From positions 859,001-923,000 of the forward strand of contig JAPFBL010000105.1 in the NCBI GenBank assembly GCA_026182355.1: a stretch of 64,000 nt of DNA, read 5' to 3'. The position numbers and the translations under genes are program-made. The DNA is from Hermatobates lingyangjiaoensis. Lineage: Eukaryota; Arthropoda; Insecta; Hemiptera; Hermatobatidae. The notes beneath the pieces are model-generated. The model made no database searches and was not told the DNA's origin. It saw only the letters and a program-made list of their open reading frames with translations. Shown in pieces: positions 26,701-41,700 of the stretch. The stretch's first letter is position 1. Each line of letters opens with the position of its first letter.

Positions 26701-29700
26701 AGCTCAAGTTCAGATAACCCGGATCTGAAGACCTACTAAATCAACCTAAGTAGTATGTCGACTGCGACCTACCAGACTCCCCCTTATTATTACTAGTTGC
26801 GTCTCAATTAGCCAGATAGGTCCTATGATAGCCCGCTATACCAATTCCACTAGTGGGAGCAATGGTGTAGTCCGCCAGTTTACAATCCTCCTGAGGAGTA
26901 CAGCCGTTGTCCAGACGTACGTAGTGGACGTAATCAGACAGTTAACTTCAATCTGTCTACCACATGTAACTGACTGGTGCCCCACTCAGGGAAACTCCTA
27001 TTTCGGGGAAACAGTAATTAATAGATAGCTGAATCTACAAAGTACACAAAAATTTACAGAGTACTTTATTACTCTTAAATATTAGGTTAGTTAAGGTTAA
27101 TTGTTGATAGTTTTCGTTTTACCGGTAATACATTTTGTTCTTATCAGTAGTACTTTTTGCATAGTTCAGTGATACATGTTTGGTATCATTCTGAGTGCTG
27201 CAAAGAGACTTCATTTCAAGCGTTGGAAGTCTATGGTTTAAGTTTGATATTCTTAATTCGCCTGTAACGTAATGGTTAATGGAAATTTATTAATTTCCTT
27301 CTTCTAAAGGTCCTCTTAATCATGTTTTAACTAATTCTATCTGAATAATATAAATGTTTTATGCTTATGAATCTGTTGATACAATTAATCTATTCCTGTA
27401 GAACATCTTCTCACATATTTCCTCTGTTTAGTCACTATACGAACAAGGTTTTAAATAATCCTAAATGTAAACTGTGAAAGGTTTCACTTTCAAAATATTG
27501 TTTTCTGCTAAATAATTATTTTTATTTATAAAATATATATGAAGAAATCTTCAAAACGTAAATGAACATGGTCCCAAGGAAATTTGCTTTTCCAAAAATT
27601 AATATTACATCATCATCAGCCAGCGCCCGTTCTTGGCTAGTCAGCCACTCGACACCCAGTACATCTGCTCTCCTCTCTCTAGTCTCAACCTGTACTGATG
27701 AACAACGAGGAACGTTATTATATAGATATGATTACTACTAGTAATAATACCATGCAAAACAAAAGACAAAAACCAAAAATGACCTATGACCTATTAATGC
27801 CCTCTCTACCATGAAATAATGTGTACAGTCATTTATAAAGTCCTTAAAAACCATCTAAGAAAAGTTCTTCTGCAGTTCAGTGCATGATTTATTTTATTTT
27901 TTTTTTACATTTATCCACATCACTCATAATAAAGAGAAATCATGTTTAACCTGAATCATATGAACTAGAGCTTCTACGACTGGAGAAATGTGTTTTGGTT
28001 TGATTCCGGCAAGGTTTTTGGACAATTTCATTTCGACTAGAGATTTATTTCTGCCTGCAGAAGTAACCACTCCACCCAGATCACCTTCAAATCCTAAAAA
28101 AAAAACCAATACTATATTTTGAAATAATCATTAGCAAAAAAGTTTAATACAACCAACTAATAATAAATAATTAATTATTCACTGTTCAGTACTTGAAGTG
28201 AATTTAAATTTTGTTTATTCATCACTACCAATAAAAACCATACAAAATTAATAAAGTGTAGGAAATTAAAATAATTCGGGATTCCATGAATTTTCTAAGT
28301 TCAAATGACAATTAGCATAAACCTTTGACAATTGACAATGACAATTTTAATTGACCTTTTTTAATAATTCTGCAAGATGGTTAGGATTTTAACATTTATA
28401 TCTATAAATTGACTTACAGTAGGAAATTACCAGTCCTTAATGGAAACAACTACTGTAAGACGGTCAACAGAGCATGTAATACATACAGTAACTACCATAC
28501 ATCAGGATAGTAGTATTCACACCGATGGTTGGGGAAGTTTGTTCTATGCCTAGGAGGAGAGGAGATGGCAAATAATTCACGCATACTTAGCATCAGTAAC
28601 TAAATTGAGGAAGCTAAAGAAAACTACAGTGTGCCTGGCAACTAGAAATGGCTAAACCAGAAGGCATACCATCGCTTCCGCTCTTACGACCTAAGTGTAT
28701 TTGTCTAGGCTTAAGGAATGTTCTATCTCAATCTGAGATTGTTCTGTTTGAATCGGAAGAAATTAAGGTAGTCTTAAAAAATATTAAAGGGTGAATGTTA
28801 ACCCCGAGTTTATCAATAATTGTATAATCAAAAACAATTTGGAACCAAAATGAAATGCAGAGTTATGACAATCATTAAAACACTGATTAACAATCGTAGG
28901 CATTGGTAACAATTTCCAGACTACAATTAGATATAAAAAAATAATGATTGACACATCGATCATATCGTTAAGATCCTTTCAGCAATTTTAATTTTTCTTA
29001 AATTATTGAAATATATACCATTATCAGATATATCTAGAGAAGAAATAGCTCTGACTCCATGGATACAAGACTCTAAGACATGTGCTCCGTGAGAACCTAA
29101 GGAATTGCAGCTAATGTCGAGATGAAGACCCATCGCTGATTCATTACATGCCAGTCCGAGAAGTAAGTTTCTAAAAAAGAAATGAGTAATATTTCATCAT
29201 TAAAGATGTTTAAGAAGAAAGCCCAAAAACTTAGCTTCAAATGTCTAGTTTTTAAGATCACGTAGAGAGACAACATACATTAAATATACAAGTAAATATC
29301 TCTGTTCTGAAGTATTCAGCAGAAATATAAAAAATTGGAGACAGTTTTCTATTATATTTAAAAAATTACAACCTGAAATGGAAGAAACATTACTTCACAT
29401 ATTCACTTGAAAGTGTTATCACAACTAAACACTAAAATGTGGTACAATTATGCTCAAAACGTTGAGGATAGAAGCATTATGGAGACTAATATTAAGGATT
29501 ATTATTTGCCAAATAATGCATGTATAGTTACTGTGAGTCATTACATAGACGATACATAGCTTCACTTATGAGCTTATGAAACAATATTACTGAACTTGAA
29601 TTTTGGTATAGCTTGTCTAGTCAGTATTATTGCTCTCACAATACACATAATACGGTTAAGGCTCGGTCTACAACTGGGCGATCTAAGCGCTGCTAAGTGC

Positions 29701-32700
29701 CCCAAGATCCATTCAAATTGTTTTTATTTTAATAAATGACTTTTTTCACGTAATATATTCAGTATCTCCTGACATCCAGATGGAGTATTCACACCGATGG
29801 TTGGGAAAGTTTGCCCTATGCCTAGGAGGAGAGGAGATGGCAAATAATGAACGCATACTTAGCATGTGGCCGTCCCACGAAAGAAAAAACACAATTAATA
29901 TATGCATGATATCACACAATTAACATTTTGCATTGGGAGTCATAAATTTTACTTAACTACGTGTATTTACATTTACCCATTGTAAAGTCTCCGGAACAAC
30001 GGCCTAACATGCTCAGATTTTTTTCATCTCCCACGTGAATAAATCGAGGACCAGATTGGGTATCGAACCCCTAATTTACCAGTCCAGAGACGAGAATGCA
30101 AGCCACTGAGTTAACCTGGCTTCTTAATTAGGACCTAACTAACAACCAAAAAGAAAATAATTTATTTTGGGCACCACTAATAGTAGTTATAATAATTGTC
30201 AAATAAAAGGTAGATGGATTAGGGTTACCGTAAATGATTGATAATTTTTCGATAGACATGGAAGGTTAATCAAAGTCAGTGTTAATGTTGATTGAAGTTG
30301 CATACACTACTATAAACAAAAGATTCACTACCTATAAAGTAAATTAACACGACGTTCCTTCAAATATATTAAAAGGCCCCTTTCATTTCTCTTAAATTTT
30401 AAACATTTCTTCAAAAATATGTGTATTTATGATTTAAATAAACAAACACTTCAGATTTCACCATAGTTTTTTCTTCTTAATAATTTACGGAAACTCGAGA
30501 AATACTTGTCGCAACATTGTCCTATTTCCGTAGACTAACTGCATTGGACTGTCACACAGAAAGCTATTGCGCAAAATGCTTCTTCTTTCATTTATAAAGA
30601 GGGTTTGGGCAGAAGTATGCTCTATAAATGGGGGTGCTCCAAACAGCAATCCTTCGCAAGGACACCAAAGTGCCTCATGCGGTCACTGGATATCGTTATT
30701 AATATACGAATAACAAGTAAAACAAGATTTCCAGTGATAAACCAATTCAAAATATAACAGCCAACAAAACTTCGCAGTCACTGAGATTTTTTCAATTACG
30801 TGTTCAATTATATATTATATTATATAATAGTCTCTCAATAGAATATATTTCTTTGATTTACACTTTCAGTGAATCTTTTCCTTCATAATAAAATTATTAT
30901 TAGAATTATTTATTATTTAGAATTATCGCCACTAAATGTATAACAGAGGACTACAAAAGTGGCAATTTTTCTAGCTAATTGCCTTGAAAAGAAGTCAACC
31001 TACTACATATTACTGACACTAACTGACGAGTTTGTATTACATAAATAAGACAAACTTTCAATTTTCAATACATTAAGTTAGTATAAAAAAAAACGAATAA
31101 TCAGGATTCCACTTAGTGTTTACCATTTAATAAACAGAATTGCATTCCATTAGTACCAATTAAAATTGTAGTATCATGTTTTGCACACGCAGCTCTACTT
31201 GAAAACGAAATAAATATGACAAAGGCTAAAGAATGCGACTCAAATTTTTCAACAAAATTTTCTTCAACAAATTATCAGAAAAACTTGCGTAATATACAGT
31301 TCCGCACAATAAACATCATTATTGAAATGAAGTTATTAGGTCATACTGGATAGGCAACTTTAAATCACATTACAACCAAACTCTGCACTTACATCTAAAT
31401 GGAGATTAGAAAACGGATAAACAATGGAGGAGATTAATAGGAACTTTACTGGTAATTTTTTGCCAGAAAAAAATTCATACTGATTGCACGATTCGTTTTA
31501 GCAATTTCTAAAGAAATCCCCACAGGTAAAAAACAATTATATTATCAATATAGCATATAGTTTTGAAAATATTTCTTTACAGAGGATCTTTTGTCTTAAA
31601 TAAACGAACAACTGTTCTGAACAAATCACATCTGAACCTAAATGTACACGACAGTTATTCTGACTATGAAATGGATAAAAAGAATTTTGACTAGATTGTA
31701 TTATGTATACTGACTTCAGTAATTATCTCCTGTTAAAAAAAAAGTTCTCCATCGACATAGACAAGCTTCCTTCAAATTAGTGACCTCCTTTTTCAAATAA
31801 TCTCCTTGCCTCCAGAAGTTCTCTGATAAATAAGCTACCCTATGCCCCAAGAGTGCTAAAGGCTTAGGAAACTCCACTTATGTGGATTGCCCTTCTGATA
31901 CCCACGTGTCTATCTTTTATCATGCCATGGCTAAGAGCCATTGCAACAGTGGTAGAATTAGTTAGTAGAGCCTTTATGATTCGATATTTCATCAGAAGAG
32001 CTCATGAAACGTGACTAGGTACGCATAGGAGATACGCATAGCCCCACACATTTACGAGCCCTTCATATGGTGTTGTCTTAGTAGTGGCTGTGGTCTTACC
32101 AAGCATGGGTAGACTTGGTTGACTTACATCCATAACCTAGAGAAGAACCTACGAGTTGCTTTCCCACATTTCTTCATTTACTTGACATTCTCAAACACAC
32201 GAATACATTCAATACAAAAGCGTACTTACTTAAGAGCTTCCATGGGTAGTTTGCAGTGACTCATGTTAATGTACTTCAGGGAGAGGGCACTGGTGAAGAA
32301 CTGTTTGAAAGATGGAGGCATTTCCCTTGAGCTTTTTTTCAAACTGAATCCATTCTTAGAGACATCAAGATGGCTGAGGTGAGTGGTGCAACCTCTCAAC
32401 AGAGCCCCAAACACCTGATCACAATTAAATTATTGAAATAAAACTAACTTTATCCACTACAAGTTTAGATTCAAACTCCGTGTTATAAAAGCAAAAATAT
32501 CTGTTTATCATCTTTGAAACATTTGACTTATGACTGATAAATATACACTGCACAGCGAAACCAAACGTATTAAACTAACAAAGCCTGGAAAATAACAATA
32601 TAAAGTAGTTACCGAATCGAGGAGGGTTTCTGTGGCTGCGATGTTTAAGTGGGTGATGTTGTTGGGTTCGGCGAGAAGACCACATAGGCCCTGAAAGAAA

Positions 32701-35700
32701 ATCCTAGTTAAAATAATTTGGAAATCCCAAGCCAATAATTTACAAAATATTAATATTAATGCTTGTTCTCCCCACCCTACCAACTTGAAAGCTTGCATGC
32801 TGCTCTCGGGGAAGGTAAAGTCTCTCATTTCTTATTTGGTACTCAAGAAAACTTATGGCAGAGCAACATTAACGGACTAAATCAACTTTGGGGTTCCGAA
32901 CTTTGTTCTCCTTTAACTTATGAGAGCAACGATCTTCAACAAGTGCCCAAAGGCTCGAGTGTTACGGCTTATGGCCTATCCTAAGAACAACATGAACGAA
33001 CATTTGCACCTGCTATATGAAAAATCTATAGATTTGTAAGATTCGAACTCCAAACCTTCTATACTAGCAACAGTTAAACCAATCACTAGATCAGGTCTAT
33101 TCAACTTGGAAGTGCTCATCGACAAGTCCAATTCTATTAAATCCTGGTTCATACCTCAATTTCCGCCAATTTTGATATTGCAAAATGTTGTTTCATTATT
33201 GAGAAATCGAAGGTGAATATTAAGCAAGCTAGGGAAAAACACTAATACTAATGCTAATTAGTAGTACCGCAAGGGTGGTGAACATCATAATTGATAAAAA
33301 TCTTTCCTCTCGAATCAGTGTTGCAGCCACCCGACCGGTTTTGCACGTTGTGCACCTTCAAGCAAAACAGGTCGTGCAGCTACCAACACTGATTCAGGAG
33401 GTAAGAGAGATTTTTATAATAACATGAAACACACTAAAATAATACATAAACAACCATACGACCAATTTATGGTAGACTACCTGAAAGATTAATCATGAAG
33501 AGCCCTCTTTTTTTATTATTAATGGACTTTATAGTAGAAATCACACTTTCACTGAACTATTTTATAAAGGAATAATTCAAAGTAAATATTCCGATGAGTT
33601 TGCTTCTAATAATCTATCGAATAACTTCTGTTAACTCAACCTCTTTATACATTGGAATTTATAGTTACATCTATCGATACACTTATAAAATTCTGAGAAG
33701 GTTGATGGGGACCAACCAATGTTTTTACTCGTTCCCATTAAACCATTAATTAACCCATTAACTCCATTAATCTAGATGAAACGTTTCATGTTAAACAAGT
33801 TGGTCCTGGAAATCTTTTAGGTAAGGCAAATTGATTGTAGGTCAAAAGATAACGTCACAGTAAGGATGTAATACCTATTTGTCCTTAGCTTCCCTTTGTA
33901 TATACTTTGGTACTCAGTCGGAGGAAGTTTTTCGAAAAAATAGGCATGAAACCATTTAATTTAATTAATACAGATCTTATTTGCATATCTTTTGTTTTCC
34001 GAGTTTTCAAAAGTTATGATACAAAGTTTAGATGATGCAGGTCTGTCTCTTGACTACTAGAAACTTAAATATGGCACCGATTTATACCATGAGTAAAGCC
34101 ATATTACGGGGAGAATCAACCCCGTTGACATTCCAATAACAAAGATCCAGTCATCCCAACAGCCCGGAAGAACTGTATGAAAACATAACTAAGTGTGAGT
34201 TGTTGTGAGTTGATGTAAGATGAGTTGTTGACAATGTTTTGAAAAGTGCTTACGGTAATCTCGTCCTTGATGTTATTGTGGCTGAGATTGAGTGTGATCA
34301 GGGTGGACGCAGCTCGATGAAGGGTCACCAGAGATGACGTCAGGCTACAAATACCCTTCGGACTAAAGCCGCAGCTTCCTACCTCTAGTTCTACTATTCC
34401 TTCTTGTTTACCACCTACAAATCACATCATTCTGCAATCAGTTCATCTATCTTAAATTTTATCATTATTTCCATTGAAAATAAATATTAAAAGGTGTCTT
34501 TATTTTACAATTTTGTTATTATTCTTTTGTAATCATAGAATTACAATAAATAAAACCAAAGAATAACAACATCACATACTAAATACGGAATAGGAAAAGA
34601 ATAAGTAATAAGAAAGTAAAAACAGGAGTGACAACCGCAAAGATTACAGCACGACAATAAAAAATGTACCCTGAGTTTTGTTTACAAAAAGTTAGTGGAA
34701 TCAGAAAAAAATTGATGACATGGATACTGTAATATTAAATGCAAAGAGGTTTTCACCTACATGAGATTGCTAAATAAAGTAAGAGCCAACGTGCTGCTTT
34801 AATGTAACCTAAAAGTAATTAGAAATAAACATTTGGAAATTTGGTTTTGCCACAGCACTTTCCTGACATCCCTAATCGGTCCAATACTGTTTACACATTC
34901 TCATCAACAATAAGTGATATCATTTTTGTAATCACATTAATTTTGAGGTTTTTAATACTTTCAACCTCTTAGCAAATAGTCAACTTAGCAGACAAGAATG
35001 TTTGTTTTCAAAATTAAAACTGTTTTATTGGTGATTTCCAATGAAAAAAACTTTCAATAATTAGCTAACATCAGCTTACAGGGAACCTTCCTTTATTTTC
35101 CATTCTACAAACCTCAGCACATAAAATCGTTCCTTAATGGCTCGCAACAAAACTTGTTATAACCTTGAGAAGTATACTATATACTATCTCTTCTTCGTGG
35201 ACTAACATCGACTGGTTAATCCTTTCATCTTCAGGCAATTTTTCAAGATTAGGACGTACCTGGCTTATACTCTTTGGACTAAATCGTCCTACCTCTTCAT
35301 CCCGCACAACTCATGCCTGCTCCTGAAGAAGCTATTCTTCTCAGGCAGCGTGCCACGGGTGATCTTCCTGTAACCTATACATCCTGAGCCCTAACACCTT
35401 GAGATCTCGATCATAATAGTTCTCTTCCACTCTTGTTTATTTTGTAACTTTTCTTCCACATTCAAGTTGACAACTTGACCACATTCTTCCGCAGTGGCTC
35501 CTGGGTCAGTAATAACCCTGATATGCAAATCAGTAATAACTCGAACACATTAAAACACTTCAAATAAGTACCCGTAATTCTGACAGAGCTAGAAATATAT
35601 TTCATTAATCTTATGATTATTTCGTGTATTCATACATATCTCCCTTCCACTTAACATGGTTAAGACTCTTTGTAATTATGCTAAAATCATAACTAACAGC

Positions 35701-38700
35701 AAACCGTTTAATTTATGTGTTGAAAATTGAACCTTGTTGAAGTTCTTTTTGGCGCAAAACAATCACATTTAACTGATTCATAAACTTTTCCAACAATTCA
35801 AAATCAATACCCCACTCTTTAAATATTTTACTAAAGGTTGGTCTAGTTCCCATATTCCGTTATTTTGACTTCTTGATTAATATCTGACTCAACAAAAACT
35901 CATACAAATAACACTAGAATGCAAAATCGTTTTCATTAGTTTACATTTTTTTCTTCCAAGCCAGAAAAATTATACAAATCTTACAATTTTTTAAAGACTA
36001 ATAATTTAAATTTGCTATTGTAACTAAACAGCTATAAGAGCATTAAATTAAATAGCGTCTTTACCTTGTACTATCTTCTTCAAGATGGCAATAAGGCTAC
36101 TAACACCTAAAACAAGATATAATTAATGTTCAGCTCGATAACGTACATCAAATATAGCAACGAGACATACTTTTGTCTTCTAGAAGGTTGTTTGAAAGAT
36201 CTATGGTGTGGAGAGGGACCGATGAATTCGACTGGATTGCTGCAGCAAGTCTCAAGACAAAATCACTAAAACATACACATTTACTTCATTTTTCTACAAA
36301 ATAATTTTAACATCTATCTCCAATAGTTTTAATTTGCACACAATTCTTTTAGAGTATCCAATTATTTGAAACATTAATATTTTCTTTCAGGACATTCAGG
36401 AATGATACAATACACACCATAAACGCCATCATTAATAAGTGCATTTAAAATGTTATCAAGTTGGAATAATTTTAATATAATCTTTGAGAATGTATTTCTG
36501 GATAAAGACAATTTATCTTTGGCTAAGAATGTATGGCAAAAAGTATTTTTACAATGCTATCTTTATTAGCAAGGTTTACCTTTAGTTTTAGCCACGAATA
36601 CACACTACTACATATCCTCTCCTACAGTTTCTCAATGGAAAAGAACAACCTATGATTCCCGTTACTTGATCAAAGATGAAAGTCAAATCGACGAAGAAAA
36701 TATTCCAATATTTTGAAGCTAAAACAACTGTTCTAGTGTACTTATAGAAGAAAATTCATGAATCACAACACTAGTGTTGTTTTACACACTTGATTCACAA
36801 CTACCATTCATTATAATTATAAAGTTATTTTACAACGGGAAATTTGTAACCAGATTTAACTATAGAGTAAAGTACAAACTGAACTTGGCATGGGGACTTC
36901 TCTTTATGCTTTCTGATTTAAAGTTCTAACCTGAAGGCCATTTCTCCAACAATGACACTTTTTTGTTTGACAAATCGCTATGAACGAACAATTAATGAGC
37001 TATAAAAGAGGTCATACAACTGAAACCATTGCTGAAGGTTAGTTTTGAACACTGACAAAAGCAGTGTACTGACAAGAGTATAAAATCTTTTGGATGGGAG
37101 GGTACGATGTCACTGGAAAAAAAATTGAATATCCGAGAAGACTCAGTTTTTATCACAATGCTTAGCTAAAGGTGCCATATTAATTAAATGCAGGCAGCCA
37201 TCTAGGCATAACGAAAATAAAGTTTGGTGAAAAACTACTTTGTCTCTGGAAAAGTATTGACAAAACAGAAGAATGTGGTTATCAAATGAAAACCCTCCTG
37301 TATAAAGAGAAACAGTCTAACCAAAATTTGTTCACACGTAGGAGAGTTTCCTTTCGTTTCCATGGAAGTAAATACGTGACAATCAAACACAACCTTAAAA
37401 ATCAGAACGGTTTCAAATATTCATAAAAAAAAAGACATCTACCAAGAAATGTTTGCACTACATCATGAAATGGCAAGCAGAAAGCTTAGTTCAAACTTGA
37501 AGCGCGTGACAGGGGAAGGAGGCATTATATATACAAAGTTGAAGAAACTACACTACTTTTGAAAACAATTAACTCAAAAGGGACAAAAGCATATTCAAAG
37601 GTGTTCTCATGATCAGATACTCCTAGACTATTCCCTAATATGGCACTCACACCCATTCGACTCCAACATCTTCGTCTGGGTTTACTCAAGAAAGAATAAA
37701 TTAATTTTGTGAACCATTTTGTGGAACGTTGGCAAACTACGTTGATAACTAAATTCCATAGCCAAGATAGTTTAATCAGAGGCAAATAGATCAACTACGG
37801 AAACTGAAATGAAGGAGGAGGTCTGATATACTATTTTACTAATTTTGTATTCTAGCGTCATGAAGATGCACTTCAGTAGCTTCTGTTCATTATTACTAAT
37901 CGTTGCTATTGGTGCCATTAGTTAACACTTTGTAACTCATACTTTTATACCAATAAAAATTATATGTAAAAGGTGAAATTATATACATATACGATCCTAT
38001 GTATGTACAAATACTTAAAATTAACACTGGAAAAGTCCCAAGAACTCAAGGACATAATATATAAATTCTTGAAAACTCACTGTTTTAGACCAAGGTTATT
38101 TAAATGGATTTGCTCGAGGGATGACGTTCTTGACACGACATGCAGAAACCTGTCAATTGCCTCATGTGTCAACTTCATCGAGTTGGCTCGCAGAGATGTG
38201 AACCACAAATTGTGTTCCAAAGCACTCAGTATGGGAACGAGATCTCTGAAACATTCCACCAGTTTTAATTATTTCTTAAATAGAATTTACTTGGATGAAA
38301 TAATATTTTTAAAATTAATTTAAAACATTAACTCTTAGAAAAATTAAATTTACCTTTGTTAAGATGAATTAAAAATCGTGTTTAAATATTTTTGGTCCCG
38401 AACAAAAAAAGAAACACTCAACGCTGACAGGACAGGTAAGTTTTTTTGTAATTAGTTTCTCTGTATAATTTTCATCAGAAGATCTAAACTATATTGTCAG
38501 ATTTCAGTGCTCCAATCATTCCTCAATAGGAGTATCATGTTTAATACAAGTGTGTTGTAACTCGACAATTACAACTAAACAAAATCAGACCTATAGAGGA
38601 GTAGATGACGGGAGAGACCGAAAGCTGGCAAAAACACGCAATGGAAATCGAACATACATCTTTATGGCCGAGACAAATAACCTGATACATCTGGTCTACA

Positions 38701-41700
38701 TTTGAACCTATTAAAGAATATACTTATTTATATTCTTGAGTAAACATGAAAGTACTGTATACCAAAGAAATTATTATTACTTACTCCGGGAATGGAAAAT
38801 TAAAAAAACATAAACTAACAACTTTATAATTGTCACCGTGAGAAACTCCCCTATCAAGGATAAATGAAAAAACGACTTAAAAAATGTTAGGGAAGTTTGA
38901 ACAAATTTTAATAATATTTATGCTTTTCATGAAGTTTTTGAGGAACTAAAGTCGTTATCTACTTTTATCAAGAAAAAATTCAACCCAATATTATTTTATA
39001 TTCATATGCTACTTGTATGACTACTTTTCATTTGAATAATTAAAGATAATAGATACTAATATACCTTACTTCTCTACATCTTTAAATATCATTTGATGAT
39101 TGTCTGCTTTCGAAAAGCTGCAATTTATTGAAAATATGAGGAAAACTCTAAGTAACAAAAGAACTGTAATAAATAATATGTTTGCTTCATTACAAGAGTA
39201 AGTAATACCATTTAAAACAAAATTAGATCTCGTGTTTTTTTTGACAAGTTTTTATGTTTGACGTCTCCAGGACCCCTCAATCGTCAGATCATACTGAATT
39301 CGAATGTAAATCGACCACGTGACTGGAGTGATGTGCTCATTTAATTAACTGAAACATTATAATGTGGCTACTACATTTAAATGATATGATTATGATGAAA
39401 TTGACCTTTTTCATCATAAGAAACACAGAAATAATACGTGTTCCTCTAATTTTACGATTTATTCTTCTTGTTCTTGGCTTAATATTGTCTTTTGTTTGGT
39501 CTCCATTGTTGTTTGTTGAAATTCAGTGGACCTTTATTCAATTGATCGCGACACATGATTCTATACTTGTTTGGTGATTTTGTCGGATTTATACGTTTTG
39601 AGTTTTCCTGAATTCTTATTAGTATTTTTTTTTTGTTTAATATGTTCGTCTGCTTATGAGTGTAAGAATGTTTTCAAAATTGTTGATACATGGTCCCGGT
39701 TACACTATTCAAATGACTAATAAAATTCGGTAGATATATGTCAAATGTCTATTGCGGGGAAAAAATTCTGTTGTTTTTCCATAACAATGAAGCATCGGAA
39801 AGACTTCATATCGAAAGAGGAAATAATTGTTTTCCTGTTTTTTTTTCTGGTCATACCAGTAACTGCAATATAGTAAAATACAAGTATTGCTTGATTCAAA
39901 TTTCATAAATTTCGATTACTTTACGATTTTAAAAAAGACATCTACTAAGTTCTCCTTGTTAACAATTGTGAGGTTTGTTTACATTAAACAAGAAGATAAA
40001 CTCATCACTCCTATTGTACTTTCTTTTCTATTCATTTAGTTTCAGAAGAAGCCTACTGCTCTTGATAAGCGCTAGAATTTGTTGAGAGGAGATGCAGAGA
40101 AGACAATGTAGTAATAATATATACATTATAAATAATATGTAAATTTAATAATATATTTGTAAATATGAGTAAATTTTCTATTATGTTCATGTTTTTATGA
40201 CAAACAATAAACATTTGAAAATTCTCAGCATTCTGTGATCATATTACCGCTGAATTAAGTTAATTTGGAAAAATAGTTTAAAAGTATAACCGAGATACTT
40301 CACTTTATTTCAAACTTTAACTTTTTCACTTAATGCATCTACATGCTTAAGAAAATCACGCATAACTATTAACAAGTAATTAATGAGATATATATTAGAA
40401 CTGTGATGCATAAATATAACTTAGATGAATGAGTGAGGTAAATAAATACTTAGGTTCAAGATGGTCGAAGTCTCGGAGATGAAGCTCTCTGCTTGCCTGA
40501 CTTGCGTATATTGTATCCACATCCTGCAACCCCAAACAATTCATAACCTACTATAACATACCATCAAATCATTACTCATAAGCATTCATTTAATCACTTT
40601 TTATGAAAAATAAGTCTTGTAAGTACATATTGTTTCTTTTTCATTATAGAACACGGAGAGAAATTTACAAATAAATCATACCAAAAGCAACTTCAGAAAT
40701 AATCCAATTTGATTTTAGTTGGTTAAAATTCATAAAACAAAAAAAAATGTAGAAAAAAACATTAATTTAGCAGCTAAACTATTACATACATCGGAGAACA
40801 GAGTTGTAAATGAATCAACTAATGTATGAACATCTCAAAAAAGAAAAGTTAACATGCAATATTCACTCGTTACCACAACTATTGCTTTCCAGTACCCCTG
40901 AGCAATAAGTTCACTCTCTCGTGACCACGACACGCTACCTTGAGCTATACTTGAGTGCAGTCACCCAACTGACGACAAAAACTATAATAAAACTTCTAGA
41001 CTCAGAAGAACAGAAGTACTGCATACATACAACCCAATCAATAAGAATTCAAGACTCATCCTATCAGAAGAACTGCATACATACAACGCAATCCTTAAGA
41101 CTTCTAGAGTCAAACTGAATTCAATGCTCACCCAAACAGAAGTACTGCATACATACAACGTAATATATAATATAATCCTTAAGACTTCAAGATATAATTT
41201 GAATTCAAGACTCACACGAACAGAATGACTGGCATATATAAAACGGAATCCTTAAAACTTCTTAAGCCAAATTGAAATGAAAACTCACACAAACAGAAGG
41301 GTTGTATCATACAACACAACTTAGTTCATTCTTGAGACTGCTTCAGCTCATGACACAGAACTTTGGTATGTCAAAAAACCATTTGATATACTAGAGTCAA
41401 ATGGTTATACCATTTGAGATATTAGAGTCAAATAGATTGTCATACATCACTGACAATCTATCAATCATAATACTTTTAAACTTTAAAGATGACCACTGGT
41501 TCTTCTGTTATAATACATTAATAAATCAATAGAAACAATTTTACAGAGTATTAAACAATTACTTCATAAAGTTATTTCTTTTATATAAAAAATAAACGTT
41601 GTTTATTATTCTCTGTTTGTTCCTTTAAGCAATGTTTATTTTCTTTGTTTAACTTAGGAAGTTATAAGTTAATGTTTTCTTACTTTCCTAGATCTTTTAA

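Noticed and set aside
29980..30122. True tRNA gene
   Set aside because: A and B boxes are present but acceptor and anticodon stems do not pair well, so a SINE is the better reading.
37000..37800. Possible Tc1/mariner transposase remnant
   Set aside because: Short suggestive fragments only; no ordered DDE or helix-turn-helix motif could be supported.
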